Shown piece by piece: positions 8,701 to 18,037 of a DNA stretch of 64,000 nt; positions within the stretch are counted from its first letter, which is position 1, and each line of letters begins with the position of its first letter. Under the pieces are notes generated by a model. It searched no databases and was not told where the DNA came from. It saw only the letters and a list, made by a program, of their open reading frames with translations. The stretch is from Mucilaginibacter gossypii (GTDB taxonomy: Bacteria; Bacteroidota; Bacteroidia; Sphingobacteriales; Sphingobacteriaceae): the NCBI RefSeq assembly GCF_900100945.1, contig NZ_FNCG01000002.1, positions 291,940 to 355,939 on the forward strand, read 5' to 3'. The translations under genes were made by a program, and so were the position numbers.

Positions 8701-11700
8701 AGGAAAAGCCGACGATACGGCTGAGTTTTGGCTGGGCGTGACGAGGGAAAGCAATATACTTGTTGAACAATATGAGGGCGCCAAGATGCTTTCGGCAAAA
8801 TGGCTTACTGTTGGTGCAGATTATCAGCAAAGCTTAAAAATAGCTGTACCTGCAACCGCTAAAAATAATTTCGCGGTACAGTTTTTAATGCTGAACGATA
8901 ACCGTCGGTATAGTTATTACAAGCAGATAAAAATAAAAGATACTGCCTCGGCCCTGAATATTCGATTACTTACTTTCAGAAATAAGCTGCAGCCTGGTGA
9001 AAAAGAGCAATGGAAATTACAGGTATCGGCACCCGGTAAAGAAAAAGAACAGGCCGAATTGCTGGCCGGCATGTATGATGCCTCGCTTGACGATGTTGCA
9101 ACATCTCAAACCTGGAATAAACAATTATCGGTCTACGGTGGCAATGATCCCCAATATTTTAGCTGGCAGGCTTACGACGAATTTGTAAAGGCTACTGATA
9201 CCTATGTTTTTAATAATCTCCAATATTATCGTCCACGCATAGTAAGTTTTGATTATGAAACCCTTAATTGGTTTGACTATAATTATTTCGGCGGCGATAA
9301 TTATGGTTATAATACCTACATCGAATCGGTAAAGCAACATAAAACAGTATCGGCTAAAGATAAGCGGCTCGAGGGATTGTATCTTAAAAATTCGGCACTT
9401 GTAAAAAACGGCGTGATAGTAAGCGGTAGGGTTGTTAATGTGTTCAATTTGCCCATAACGGGTGTTAAAATCGCTATTAAAGGTACAAGTATCAGCACAC
9501 AATCAAACTCATTAGGATTCTACAAAATCAAAGTACCGCGAAATGCTACATTAATATTTACCGGTAAATACCTGGTTGAAAAATATATGACACCTCCGGT
9601 AAACGGCTATTTACGAATGAGTTTAGAAAAATTAGACAAAATAAGAATTAACGGAAAAGATTATATGCGTATTGCTGATCCCGGTGTGAAATCTCAAATG
9701 GGAGAGCCTAACCAGTACATTAACATAGATGAGCCGGTAGGTAATAGCGATATGAAGGGGTTTGTAGAAAACGATAATAATATTGTGGGGGGGCTACGGG
9801 GAAAAGTACCCGGCATGCAGGTTGTTAACCGTTCTATGGGTTATTTTTCTAACGTACCATTGCGGGAAATACAGGCTAATGTTCCGAAATTTGATAAAGA
9901 ACTATTATCTGTAGGTTATGGCTCCCTAAAACCAATCGCCACCCGCAAAAACTTTAATGAAACAGCTTTCTTTTACCCGCAACTCCGTACAGATGAAAAA
10001 GGAGAGGTATTGATTGAGTTCACCATGCCCGAGGCACTCACCAAATGGAAGTTCAGGGCTTTTGCACATGATAAACAGCTACAGCTTGGCTATACCGAGG
10101 CAGAAGTGGTTACACAAAAGCAATTGAGCATAACCGCCAATATGCCCCGCTTTTTACGTGAAGGTGATACGGTGGTCGTTTCCGCTCGGTTAGCTAATCT
10201 CGAAGGAGAACCATTAAAGGGACAAGTGGAGTTACGGCTCTTCAATGGCATTAATATGCAACCTGTAGAACTATTAACAAATAAAGATGATGCACAACAA
10301 AAGTTTGAGATCGGCGCTTCGGCAACTAAATCAATTTCTTTTAAACTGGTAATCCCGCCCGGGCTTGATGCACTTACTTATCGTTTAACAGCTGACGTGG
10401 GTAAATACACCGACGGTGAAGAAAATACTATCCCGGTATTGCCAAACCGCATGTTGGTTACCGAAAGTATGCCGATGATGGTGCGGGCTGGTCAAAGCAA
10501 AACGTTCAACTTTGATAAGCTGATCAATAACAGCAGCACTACGTTAAAAAGTAAAACCCTCACGCTGGAATACAGTCAAAATCCAGCCTGGAATGCTGTG
10601 CAGGCCATTCCTTATATGATGGAGTTTCCGTATGAGTGTTCGGAACAATTGTTTAGCCGTTATTATGCCAATAGCTTGTCGACAGATTTGATCAGTAAAA
10701 TGCCGCTGATCAAGCAGGTATTTGATCAGTGGAAAAGTGGCGACAGTAAAGAATTGCTCTCCAATCTCGAAAAGAACCAGGAATTAAAAACCACACTGCT
10801 CGAAGAAACACCATGGCTGCAGGATGCCCTTAGCGAGTCGGAGCAAAAGAAAAGGATAGCCCAGCTTTTTGATCTCAATAAAATGAGCTACGAAATGAAG
10901 GCTAACTTGGATAAACTGAAACAAAAGCAATTACCGAACGGCGCTTTCCCCTGGTTTGGGGGCAATTATGCCGATGATTACATCACCCGCCATGTTTTGG
11001 AAGGAATAGGACAGCTTTATCATCTGAAGATAGCCACAGCTGATAATAAAATATTAAAAGAGATTGCCGGCAAAGCGCTTGGGTATATGGATGCCGGGCT
11101 GATAAAACAGGATAAAGAAGAGAAGAAACAAAAGGACTATCAAAAAAGAGAGATTGGTTACGATGAAGCCCATGCGTGGTACGTGCGGAGTTACTACACT
11201 GATAAGCAAATGGAACCGGCGTTAAAATCTATCTTCAATAATTATCTGAAACGAGCCGAAGATCAATGGGTAACGCGAAGCATTTATGAGCAGGGGATGA
11301 TAGCCCTTACCATGGTGCGTAACGGCAAACCATTGGTTACAAAGGCCATCATTAAATCGTTGATGGAAACGGCACAAACTTCGGACGAAATGGGTATGTA
11401 CTGGGGAAAAAACATGGTGGGTTATTACTGGCACCAGTCGCCAATTGAAACGCAAAGTTTAATGATAGAGTTGTTCACTGAGGCTGGTAATAACGCGAAA
11501 GCGGTTGAGGAAATGAAAATATGGCTTATGCGCAAAAAGCAAACCAATAACTGGAAAACCACCAAAGCGACTGCCGCTGCAGTGTATGCACTGCTATTAA
11601 AACAGGAAGACTGGCTGCAAGGTGGCGCTGCATCTGAAATTAAGCTGGATAATAAACCGCTCGCCAAATTAAAGCCGGATGTTAAAGCTGATGCCGGTAC

Positions 11701-12268
11701 AGGCTACATAAAAACCAGCTGGATTGATGAGCAGGTAAAACCAGCATTGGGCAAGGTGGAGGTCAAAAATAACGGAAAATCCATCTGCTATGGTGCTATG
11801 TACTGGCAGTACCTGGAGCAAATGGATAAGATCAACCCGTCGCAAACGGATATCCATTTGGAGCGTAAGTACTTCATCAAAAAGCAAACAGATGCAGGCC
11901 CCGTATTGCAGGAGGTTGATGTAGCGCATCAGCCTAAAACCGGAGATTTGCTCAAAGTGGTGGTGTATTTAAAAGCCGGTCGTGATTATGAATATGTGCA
12001 GCTTAAGGATCTTCGCCCGGCAGGTACGGAGCCTGTAACGGCTTTATCGGAATATAAATACCAGGATGGTTTATCATATTATCAGGTATCTAAAGATGTA
12101 GCAACCAACTTTTTCATTAGTTATTTAAACAAAGGCAGCTACGTATTTGAATATGAATTGCGGGTAGCACAGCCTGGCAATTTTTCAACGGGGATTACCA
12201 GTATCCAATGCATGTATGCGCCGGAGTTTAATGCGCATAGTGAGGGGAGCAGGGTGGTGTTTAAATAG
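5726..12268 (+). CDS. Giant alpha-2-macroglobulin-like protein with thioester motif
   Basis: This 2180-residue exported protein belongs to the bacterial alpha-2-macroglobulin family, which traps attacking proteases through a reactive thioester. A signal peptide ends near residue 46 (NPVSAQT); starting at the ATG at 5783 would give a more usual signal peptide, so that start is an alternative. After a helical TPR-like region come macroglobulin domains (TDRQIYRPGQTVYFKG near 610). A carboxypeptidase-regulatory-like segment lies near 1230-1300, and a SusC-plug-like stretch GGLRGKVPGMQV near 1355. The A2M core follows (TMPEALTKWKFRAFAHD near 1435), with the thioester motif PYECSEQ at C1638. Helical toroid segments and a C-terminal macroglobulin domain end the protein. 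No peptidoglycan synthase (PBP1C) gene is adjacent, unlike in enterobacteria. The insertion in the middle is unusual. Confidence 0.9.
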   Translation: MDILYLGTSFKHQPKPLSSMLPQPAKTLACLLILSLIISINPVSAQTKYDVLNFRIDSLAAVGLPKSALKEVDKLDKLAHDEKNAPQQVHAVIYRMTFQSYIEEEALVSIIARLKADIDKAKFPVKPVLQSMLAEMYWNYYRENQYEYSQRSHLEKHSDDYTKWDLQTIISETARQYQLSLMDAKEEQSTPIGVLDGVLDGDKSIRYLRPTLYDLLAQRAFEFFLADEPEVIKPKMAFSVNDPAFFGDARSFVEIKIHTTDTASTWYKGIKLLQQITAFHLHKNNDEALADLELQRLKFLHEKSALSNADSLYFTALKQIATSYAAKPISAEALVLIGSYYSGIDSLVTAHNYYKKAAELFPNSVGGKNAVTYIRELENENLSAQIEEVYAPGKPLLASWQYKNVKEAKFAIYSITDVQIEQLKKDGKQSEDQDLMISKRLYNFVSKLKPVETGGFSLPGPHDYRSHSTEFKINPLKAGNYILVIDDTLLNKSPLAAMAKFRVSGLAYVTRQRPDGVKEVRVLDRDSGKPLKGVKVDVYNTYNDKGKILRNAISNGVSDAEGVFTFTCKGDYYNVNLSTANDKFADQNSYVSGYLETKQPAAQPIERTILFTDRQIYRPGQTVYFKGLQISTLNNKSSIVPNEQVIITLFDANRQKQSSLNLKTNEYGTVTGSFIVPQQALGGMMSVTTDHGSALIRVEEYKRPTFQVAFSPVKETYRFNDSVHINGKVTAFSGYGLSGAKVAYHVKRVAAFRPYYAKVRGDNFTGDDNVEVTSDTIRTNDNGDFQFTFKASAGNGQLQDMFNYTVTADVTDGSGETQSANTVVKVSNNVLDLDLSVPEQLSTKDKTTIPVKLSNINGQPQNGVLNVRVYSLNQPEGVFKKRLWDAPDQYLMGADEYKRLFEGYAYKQEDKQDNWQVNKTVIETDVKVTDTTNSQLDLAALKKQPTGVYELIINARSNNGDTTSQTYYIKVHTDPAKAPDMDSWVTTINDEVGKADDTAEFWLGVTRESNILVEQYEGAKMLSAKWLTVGADYQQSLKIAVPATAKNNFAVQFLMLNDNRRYSYYKQIKIKDTASALNIRLLTFRNKLQPGEKEQWKLQVSAPGKEKEQAELLAGMYDASLDDVATSQTWNKQLSVYGGNDPQYFSWQAYDEFVKATDTYVFNNLQYYRPRIVSFDYETLNWFDYNYFGGDNYGYNTYIESVKQHKTVSAKDKRLEGLYLKNSALVKNGVIVSGRVVNVFNLPITGVKIAIKGTSISTQSNSLGFYKIKVPRNATLIFTGKYLVEKYMTPPVNGYLRMSLEKLDKIRINGKDYMRIADPGVKSQMGEPNQYINIDEPVGNSDMKGFVENDNNIVGGLRGKVPGMQVVNRSMGYFSNVPLREIQANVPKFDKELLSVGYGSLKPIATRKNFNETAFFYPQLRTDEKGEVLIEFTMPEALTKWKFRAFAHDKQLQLGYTEAEVVTQKQLSITANMPRFLREGDTVVVSARLANLEGEPLKGQVELRLFNGINMQPVELLTNKDDAQQKFEIGASATKSISFKLVIPPGLDALTYRLTADVGKYTDGEENTIPVLPNRMLVTESMPMMVRAGQSKTFNFDKLINNSSTTLKSKTLTLEYSQNPAWNAVQAIPYMMEFPYECSEQLFSRYYANSLSTDLISKMPLIKQVFDQWKSGDSKELLSNLEKNQELKTTLLEETPWLQDALSESEQKKRIAQLFDLNKMSYEMKANLDKLKQKQLPNGAFPWFGGNYADDYITRHVLEGIGQLYHLKIATADNKILKEIAGKALGYMDAGLIKQDKEEKKQKDYQKREIGYDEAHAWYVRSYYTDKQMEPALKSIFNNYLKRAEDQWVTRSIYEQGMIALTMVRNGKPLVTKAIIKSLMETAQTSDEMGMYWGKNMVGYYWHQSPIETQSLMIELFTEAGNNAKAVEEMKIWLMRKKQTNNWKTTKATAAAVYALLLKQEDWLQGGAASEIKLDNKPLAKLKPDVKADAGTGYIKTSWIDEQVKPALGKVEVKNNGKSICYGAMYWQYLEQMDKINPSQTDIHLERKYFIKKQTDAGPVLQEVDVAHQPKTGDLLKVVVYLKAGRDYEYVQLKDLRPAGTEPVTALSEYKYQDGLSYYQVSKDVATNFFISYLNKGSYVFEYELRVAQPGNFSTGITSIQCMYAPEFNAHSEGSRVVFK

Positions 12269-12287
12269 AAGTTTTTTTTAAGCTTTT

Positions 12288-12414
12288 TGTCGTTTCGATA
12301 GAGCTTGGGGGAATGAGTATAGGGGCAAAAGAGAAATCTTATGAGCCCGGCTGAGCGGTTTTGCAAAGTCCGCTTAGCAGGGTGTATAAGATTTCTCCCT
12401 GCGGTCGATGACAA
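12288..12414. repeat. Long palindromic repeat, family C (copy 1)
   Basis: The unit of about 127 bp contains TTTCGATAGAGC near its left end, then GAGAAATCTTAT, and on the right side ATAAGATTTCTCC and TCGATGACAA. Inner and outer parts are inverted. A second copy at 33712-33861 shares the left edge, the GAGAAATC/GATTTCTC inner repeat and the inverted ends. It fills the start of the 492-bp gap after the macroglobulin gene. The remainder of that gap (12415-12703) shows no gene. Confidence 0.7.
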
Positions 12415-12703
12415 GGGATACGCGAAAAAAACAGTTAGATGAATTGAAAATTAGCTGATAATATTATACAAAAGGGGGGTAACACTTTTTTTGTATAAAA
12501 AACGATTAATTATCTGATTGTTAAATATATATGTAAGTGTTAGCCCTGAATTCTGTTAACCCTGTTAACCCCCTTTGTTAGTAAATCCAACTCAAACTCT
12601 ATATCACTTATTAACTGAATAAGAAAAAAAATGAGGCTAATCCTGATTTGCGGTACAGCTTCATAGTATATTCGATTCAAAGGATAGAGCAGCGTTTAAT
12701 AAC

Positions 12704-12737
12704 AAAAAAACAGCCCGAAGTTAAAAACTCCGAGCTG
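12704..12737 (-). terminator. Rho-independent terminator of the AhpD-like/TonB operon
   Basis: On the minus strand, a 12-bp stem (CAGCTCGGAGTT / AACTTCGGGCTG, with G-U pairs) closes a three-base loop and is followed by seven T residues. It lies 23 bp after the stop of the last gene of the five-gene operon. Confidence 0.8.
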
Positions 12738-12760
12738 TGGGCGTGATAAAGCAGTAGGTA

Positions 12761-13315
12761 TTAAGCTTTTTTAAAAATGCTTGATATATAACCAACTTCG
12801 GCACGTTCAGGTGCCCGGTCGATATAGATCTGACGGTCTCGCGGTGCCCAGGTTCCCAATCCATCAACATAGCGGTTGAACATACAAAATGCAGCCGCAA
12901 TCAATACCGTATCGTGGATCTCCTTATCATCGGCGCCTTCTGCACGGGCGGCCTCAATCTGATCGGTGGTTACGTGTTTCCCACCTTTTTGTACGCTGCC
13001 GGCAATAGCTAATAGTGCTTTGATCTTTGGTGAAAGATCAGCCGTAGAAAAATTAGCTTTGATAGCATCTATCTCGTCAATATTGCAGCCAAGGTAGTGC
13101 CCGGCTACAGCGCCGTGCACATTCTGGCAAAAAAAACAATCGTTAAGGTAGGATACATAGGTTGCAATCAGCTCCCTTTCGCCACGCGATAATGAATTGT
13201 TATCATCACGAAGTAATTGCTCGGCAAGGGCATTCAACGGGGCCTCTGTTTCCGGACTATAAAACATCAACCCACGAATGCCGGGCAGATCGTTATTTAA
13301 TTCTATATGTGCCAT
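12761..13315 (-). CDS. AhpD-like/carboxymuconolactone decarboxylase family protein (third of three paralogues)
   Basis: This 184-residue cytoplasmic protein has the AhpD fold signature. SRGERELIATYVSY is followed by a CxxC...H active site (C60, C63, H67 in CFFCQNVH). A second conserved block, EIHDTVLIAAAFCMFNRYVDGL, follows. The family includes alkylhydroperoxidase D and so-called peroxidase-related enzymes, in which the CxxC pair does thiol redox chemistry. It is the last gene of a minus-strand operon, 15 bp from its paralogue and close to an MFS transporter and a TonB receptor. It is clearly related to 13331-13876 and 18038-18598. The reaction and substrate are unknown. Peroxide reduction is the family-based guess. 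Confidence 0.88.
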   Translation of the reverse strand: MAHIELNNDLPGIRGLMFYSPETEAPLNALAEQLLRDDNNSLSRGERELIATYVSYLNDCFFCQNVHGAVAGHYLGCNIDEIDAIKANFSTADLSPKIKALLAIAGSVQKGGKHVTTDQIEAARAEGADDKEIHDTVLIAAAFCMFNRYVDGLGTWAPRDRQIYIDRAPERAEVGYISSIFKKA

Positions 13316-13330
13316 ATCTGTCAGGTTAAA

Positions 13331-13876
13331 TTAATGCTGTGGTTGTGGTAATACGTAACCTTTAGCCATACGTTTTCCCATTTCGACGTAAGCTTCTGGA
13401 TCGGTAGGGGTAAGGCTGGCAAGCCCGTCAACATAGCGGTTAAACATACTGAACGCAGCTGCTATCAATACCGCGTCGTGGATCTCACGGTCGGTAGCTC
13501 CTTCTGCGTGTGCGGCGTCAACGTCTTCCTGTTTTACTTCTTTTCCTAATATCTGCACTTTACCGGCAATATTCAGCAAAGCTTTTAGTTTGTTGCTGAT
13601 GGGGGCTTCGGTCATATCGCGCAGCACTTCGTCAACAATAAGGGCGTCATCTTCATAAAGGCAACGGGCGGCAGCGGCATGACTGCTGTAGCAAAATGTG
13701 CAGTTGTTACGATATGATACATAAGTGGCTATCAACTCACGGTCGGCCGGACTTAAGGTTGATTCTCCGCGTAATAACACTTCGGCCAGTTCATACAAAT
13801 ACTGACCGGTTTCGGGCCTGAACATTACCAGCGAACGGATGCCCGGAACGCCTTCGGGTACATTGATGTGTGCCAT
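13331..13876 (-). CDS. AhpD-like/carboxymuconolactone decarboxylase family protein (second of three paralogues)
   Basis: This 181-residue paralogue of its downstream neighbour begins MAHINVPEGVPGIRSLVMFRPETG, almost as the neighbour does. The redox site is C59, C62, H66 (CTFCYSSH) after the DRELIATYVSYRNN helix. The block EIHDAVLIAAAFSMFNRYVDGL is also kept. There is no signal peptide. The last residues (LPQPQH) differ from the paralogue. It lies 77 bp downstream of the MFS gene and 15 bp upstream of the third paralogue, so one transcript is likely. Three copies of the same fold in one operon suggest distinct roles or a hetero-oligomer; this is inference. Confidence 0.88.
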   Translation of the reverse strand: MAHINVPEGVPGIRSLVMFRPETGQYLYELAEVLLRGESTLSPADRELIATYVSYRNNCTFCYSSHAAAARCLYEDDALIVDEVLRDMTEAPISNKLKALLNIAGKVQILGKEVKQEDVDAAHAEGATDREIHDAVLIAAAFSMFNRYVDGLASLTPTDPEAYVEMGKRMAKGYVLPQPQH

Positions 13877-13953
13877 ATTTTTAATTAGTGAATTAGTGAG
13901 TTATTGAATTAGTGATTTTTTTAATTTTCTTCTAAGCTTTCGGCTTTAAGCCT

Positions 13954-15228
13954 TCAGCTTTTTGCTTTTTCCTCGCCTTCGGCTTTCTCCCGTACAAATA
14001 ATACTACCAGTAAGCCAATTATAAATACCAGTGAAAAGATGAATAAAGCGTTACCGTAGCCACCCAGGGTTGATACCAGTACCCCTACAAATAAAACCGC
14101 AGTAGCTGTAAATATTCGCCCGATGTTGAAGCAAAAGCCAGTTGCAGTTGCTTTGATGCCGGTTGAAAATAATTGTGGAATATAGGCTGATAATACGCCC
14201 TGGCTCGCCCCGAAAAATAGCGCCAGTATGATGATCTCGATGTAAACTGCTGCACTGAACGTGGTATTGGTTTTAAACAGGATAAATGACATACCCGCGC
14301 AAACCGCGAAACAGATCACCATGGAGCGCCTTATAGATAACAGGTTAACAAGCCATCCTGAAAAGAAACCACCGGTTAACCCACCCATACCCATACACAT
14401 CATGCTCAGGCCGCGTTCTTTTGCGGCATCATGGTCGGTAATCAGGCTTTGCACCCAGGTAGGTAGCCACGAAAATATGGCCCATAAACCTATCAGCATT
14501 GTACCGAAGGTTAAGGAGCCAACAATAAGCTCGCGGCGATGGCTTTTAGAGAGGAGCTTGTTCAAGGGATTTTCGCGGTTGACGATATCGTTACGGTAGT
14601 TGAGCCAGTTTTCAGATTCATTCAAAACCAGAGCGCCTATCAATGCCAGTGCAAGAGGGATCGCCCCGACAAAAAAGCCCGACCGCCATGATGATACAAT
14701 AAAGTTGATTAGCCCTGCAGAGAAAATACCTATCGGGAAAGCTATGGAAAGAATGCCTATGATCACTGCTTTGCTTTTGGCCGGCCAGACTTCGCTCACC
14801 AGCGTTATGGATGTTACCAAAACGCCGCCTACGCCAAAACCGCTGAAAAAGCGGCAACACAGCACGCCCCACCAGGTTGGCATTAACCCGGTTAAAATGG
14901 TAAATACGCCATAGCTGCCAATGGCGAGCAGCAGGGCTTTTTTCCGACCCATTTTATCGCTGATTACCCCCCAGGTAAACCCACCAAAGGCCCAGCCGAA
15001 TATAAAAATGGCATTGATATACCCGCTGATGGCGTTGATTTCATTGGCCGGAACGGCACCCTGTAGATCCTTTACCACAACAGGCAGGTAAACCGACATC
15101 AGCGTGGAAACCGAACCGCCCAGGGCAGTACTAAAAAAACAGATCACAAACAGCACCACCCTATAGGCGGCACTGAGGTTTGTTTGAGGTTTTACAAGCT
15201 GCTGTTCTTCAATTGCTAAAGTGCTCAT
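13954..15228 (-). CDS. MFS transporter
   Basis: This 424-residue inner-membrane protein has about 12 hydrophobic segments. The loop motif GVISDKMGRKKALLL between segments 2 and 3 is the major facilitator A-motif. The region VLCCRFFSGFGVGGVLVTSITLVSEVWP is typical of the aromatic acid/sugar proton symporter groups. It starts 6 bp after the TonB receptor stop, which implies co-transcription. Together with that receptor it could form a path from outer membrane to cytoplasm for one compound, which the three AhpD-like proteins then process. The substrate cannot be read from the sequence. Import is more likely than export given the receptor, but this is inferred. Confidence 0.9.
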   Translation of the reverse strand: MSTLAIEEQQLVKPQTNLSAAYRVVLFVICFFSTALGGSVSTLMSVYLPVVVKDLQGAVPANEINAISGYINAIFIFGWAFGGFTWGVISDKMGRKKALLLAIGSYGVFTILTGLMPTWWGVLCCRFFSGFGVGGVLVTSITLVSEVWPAKSKAVIIGILSIAFPIGIFSAGLINFIVSSWRSGFFVGAIPLALALIGALVLNESENWLNYRNDIVNRENPLNKLLSKSHRRELIVGSLTFGTMLIGLWAIFSWLPTWVQSLITDHDAAKERGLSMMCMGMGGLTGGFFSGWLVNLLSIRRSMVICFAVCAGMSFILFKTNTTFSAAVYIEIIILALFFGASQGVLSAYIPQLFSTGIKATATGFCFNIGRIFTATAVLFVGVLVSTLGGYGNALFIFSLVFIIGLLVVLFVREKAEGEEKAKS

Positions 15229-15234
15229 GTTGTT

Positions 15235-18003
15235 CTATTTTAAAAGGTCATCAAATACTATTGAAACATAATAAATGGCGCCAATTGCCGGCGAACCATA
15301 CGATTGGTAAATGCGGTTGTTGAAGATATTGCTGCCTCCCAGTTTAACGGTTGATTTAAGTTTTGGCAGTTTTTTGCTGAACTGCAGATCAACAACTGAA
15401 TAGGCATCTACACGGCCCGGACGGGTGCCGTTGAATGTACCATACCAGTCGTAAGCAGTTTGCCAGTGCCATGCCGCGTTAAAACCGAAATCATTGATTA
15501 CGTTGCTGTTGCCAAACGTAGCGTTAGTGCTCCATTTTGGTGTATTGAAAGCCGCAATATTGTTAGGATTAGCGTTGCGAAGGTTAAACACCGATAAAGT
15601 TGCGTTACCACCTAAAGCGTAACCGCCATTAAGCAGATAGGTCAACCCCGCGCTTGCTCCTTGTGCCGATACTTTATCAGGTGCGTTAGTATACAACTGA
15701 AACGCGTGTACTTTACCATTGGGAATGTCAGTTGCTGAAGCGGTTGTAACCTGGCCATCAGAACCAAGAATTGGGTTGCTCGGCTGGATAACCACGGTAT
15801 TCAGGATAAAGTTGGTGTAGCTGCTGTAATAGTAGTTTACATCAATCAATAATTTATCCATCATCAAGCCTTTGTAGCCCAGCTCAAACGCTTTCTGTTG
15901 CTCTGGTTTGATATACGCTACACTTGCTTTTTGTAGGAGGCTCTTATTTTGTTCAATAGCTTGCGGAAATGGTGTCCCACTTTGTACCGCTTTGCCAAAC
16001 GCTGCACCAAAGGCACTTACCGATGATGAAGTGAACGAGTTTTCATAAACGTTTAAGCCCTTGCTGTTATTAGGCGCGCCACCCAAAATAGTGATAGGGC
16101 CTACGTTAAGGTGGATAAACTGATCAACCGGGGTTGGGTTCCTGAAACCGGTTTGATATGATGCCCTGAAGTTTGAGGTTTTATCAACCGTATAAACTGC
16201 CGAAACACGAGGAGTGAAGCTGCCTTTAAAGTTTTCGTTTTTATCATAACGGATAGAAGCTGTTAGTTTCAGGTTGTCATCAAACAGTTTTTTGCCGGCT
16301 TGTAAAAATGAGCCGTACTCTTTAATGGTTACACGATTTACCTTATCATCAAACAAACTGCCATTGGTAAACATCCTGTAATCGCGGAAACTGCCGCCTG
16401 CCAAAAGCTCAAACACTTTTATGGCGCTGGTAAAATCATACTGGCCTTCGGCATGGTAAAATTTACTGTTACTGAAAACACCTGCGCCACTTAATCCATA
16501 ATTATGAATTGATGCATTCTTAGCATTGTTAAATTCTGTTGTACCCGGTAAAAAGCGACCCTGGTCGGCAAAAGTCCTTGCGGCGGAATTGCTGTTTGGT
16601 GTAACGCCACTTACCGAACCGTTAAATGCTGCGGCATAGCGGGTAAACCAGGTATCATCGGCTTTATCAGGTGTTACGGTGTTGCCATTAAGGTCTTTTA
16701 CCCAATCGCGGTTAATGAACTGAGCCAGTGAGCGGGTATTGTATGAGTCGTGTGAATTTTCTTCAACCGAGTAGCCGCGAACGAAGAAGTTGCTGCCTTT
16801 TAACTCAATCCTGTGTGTTTGCAAAACAAAGTTATTCAGGTCGAAACGGCTGCTGCCTGTATAGCTTGCAGTACCGCGACCGTAGTTGTATTGGTAGATT
16901 GCCTCCAGATTATTGTTGAAGCGGTATTGTAATGCGCCGTTAAGTTTAAGGCTGTAAACGTTGTAGTTCATTAGGTCTTTTTCTTCATAACCAGTTCTGG
17001 AAACAAGGCCAATTCCCGGTAAGGTTTTTGTAACCTCATCTCCATAAATGTTAAGTGCATCGCGGCCAGGGTTATTGGGGCCGCGCTGAGCGGCTGGAGT
17101 TGATGCGCTTACGTCGGTATAGTTATCGGCATACCAGTCGCGCCCGGTAAGGTATGAGGCGTTGATTTTAAACGCGAATTTATCATTGAATGCTTTGGCA
17201 TAACGGGCTGCAAAGTCATATAAGCCCTGCGGCTTAACAACCGATTCGCCAAAGTGGTTGAGACCGCTTTTTACCTGTACGGTTAATCCCTGGTATTTAA
17301 ACGGATCTTTGGTTTTAAGCGAAAGTAAGCCGTTAAAAGCTACCGGACCATACAATGCCGAAGCCGCGCCCGGAATAACTTCCACACTTTCGATATCAAT
17401 ATCCGAAGCGCCAAAAAGGTTACCTACCGAAAAGTTTAAACCGGGGGTTTGATTATCCACACCATCAACCAGTTGTAAAAAACGGCTGTTACCTGTGCTG
17501 TTAAAGCCGCGTGTGTTGATCTGTTTGTAGGTTAAACTGCTGGTAACGGCTTCGAGGCCTTTCAGGCTCTGTAATCCATCGTAAAATGTGAATGAAGGGT
17601 TTTCCTTAATGGCCTTAAGGCTCATTTTTTCGATACTTACCGGCGATTGTAAAATGCTTTGGTTGATACGGGTAGCCGATGATACCACCTCATTAAGCAC
17701 AATTGCCTTTTGTATTAGCTTGACGCTGATATTGTTATTGGCAGATGTTATCTGGCTTTCCTGCACTTCAAAGCCTACTGCCGATATAATGATAGTAAAG
17801 GGCAGCTTCAATTTATTGGCATTTAAAGTATAGTTACCCTTTGAATCAGTAGTGGTGCCTGTAAGTTTTCCTTTAACAGCGATACTTGCGCCGGATACAG
17901 GTTTGCCTGTAGCTGCATCGGTAATGTTGCCCGTTATTTTAATGTCCTGTGCAAACAGGTTTATTGAGCTGAGCAGTAATATGATGAATAAAAGTTTTTT
18001 CAT
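15235..18003 (-). CDS. TonB-dependent outer membrane receptor
   Basis: The 922-residue protein begins with a signal peptide ending LFAQD. A carboxypeptidase-regulatory-like domain follows (about 22-100, KITGNITDAATGKPVSGASIAVKG). Next is a possible TonB box region near IVLNEVVSSAT and a plug domain (QSPVSIEKMSLKAIKENPSFTFYDGLQSLKGLEAVTSS, RFLQLVDGVDNQTPGLNF, IESVEVIPGAASALYGPVAFNGLLSLKTK). The C-terminal beta barrel ends with aromatic YYVSIVFDDLLK. It is not a SusC type: it is shorter and no SusD gene follows. It is the second gene of a five-gene operon with AhpD-like and MFS genes. The ligand is unknown. Confidence 0.93.
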   Translation of the reverse strand: MKKLLFIILLLSSINLFAQDIKITGNITDAATGKPVSGASIAVKGKLTGTTTDSKGNYTLNANKLKLPFTIIISAVGFEVQESQITSANNNISVKLIQKAIVLNEVVSSATRINQSILQSPVSIEKMSLKAIKENPSFTFYDGLQSLKGLEAVTSSLTYKQINTRGFNSTGNSRFLQLVDGVDNQTPGLNFSVGNLFGASDIDIESVEVIPGAASALYGPVAFNGLLSLKTKDPFKYQGLTVQVKSGLNHFGESVVKPQGLYDFAARYAKAFNDKFAFKINASYLTGRDWYADNYTDVSASTPAAQRGPNNPGRDALNIYGDEVTKTLPGIGLVSRTGYEEKDLMNYNVYSLKLNGALQYRFNNNLEAIYQYNYGRGTASYTGSSRFDLNNFVLQTHRIELKGSNFFVRGYSVEENSHDSYNTRSLAQFINRDWVKDLNGNTVTPDKADDTWFTRYAAAFNGSVSGVTPNSNSAARTFADQGRFLPGTTEFNNAKNASIHNYGLSGAGVFSNSKFYHAEGQYDFTSAIKVFELLAGGSFRDYRMFTNGSLFDDKVNRVTIKEYGSFLQAGKKLFDDNLKLTASIRYDKNENFKGSFTPRVSAVYTVDKTSNFRASYQTGFRNPTPVDQFIHLNVGPITILGGAPNNSKGLNVYENSFTSSSVSAFGAAFGKAVQSGTPFPQAIEQNKSLLQKASVAYIKPEQQKAFELGYKGLMMDKLLIDVNYYYSSYTNFILNTVVIQPSNPILGSDGQVTTASATDIPNGKVHAFQLYTNAPDKVSAQGASAGLTYLLNGGYALGGNATLSVFNLRNANPNNIAAFNTPKWSTNATFGNSNVINDFGFNAAWHWQTAYDWYGTFNGTRPGRVDAYSVVDLQFSKKLPKLKSTVKLGGSNIFNNRIYQSYGSPAIGAIYYVSIVFDDLLK

Positions 18004-18037
18004 TGTGATTGGGTTTTACTTCAAATGAGGATTAGGG

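Noticed and set aside
9125..9502. Minus-strand open frames inside the macroglobulin gene
   Set aside because: The plus strand encodes a continuous, well-patterned protein there; the opposite frames lack motifs and start signals.
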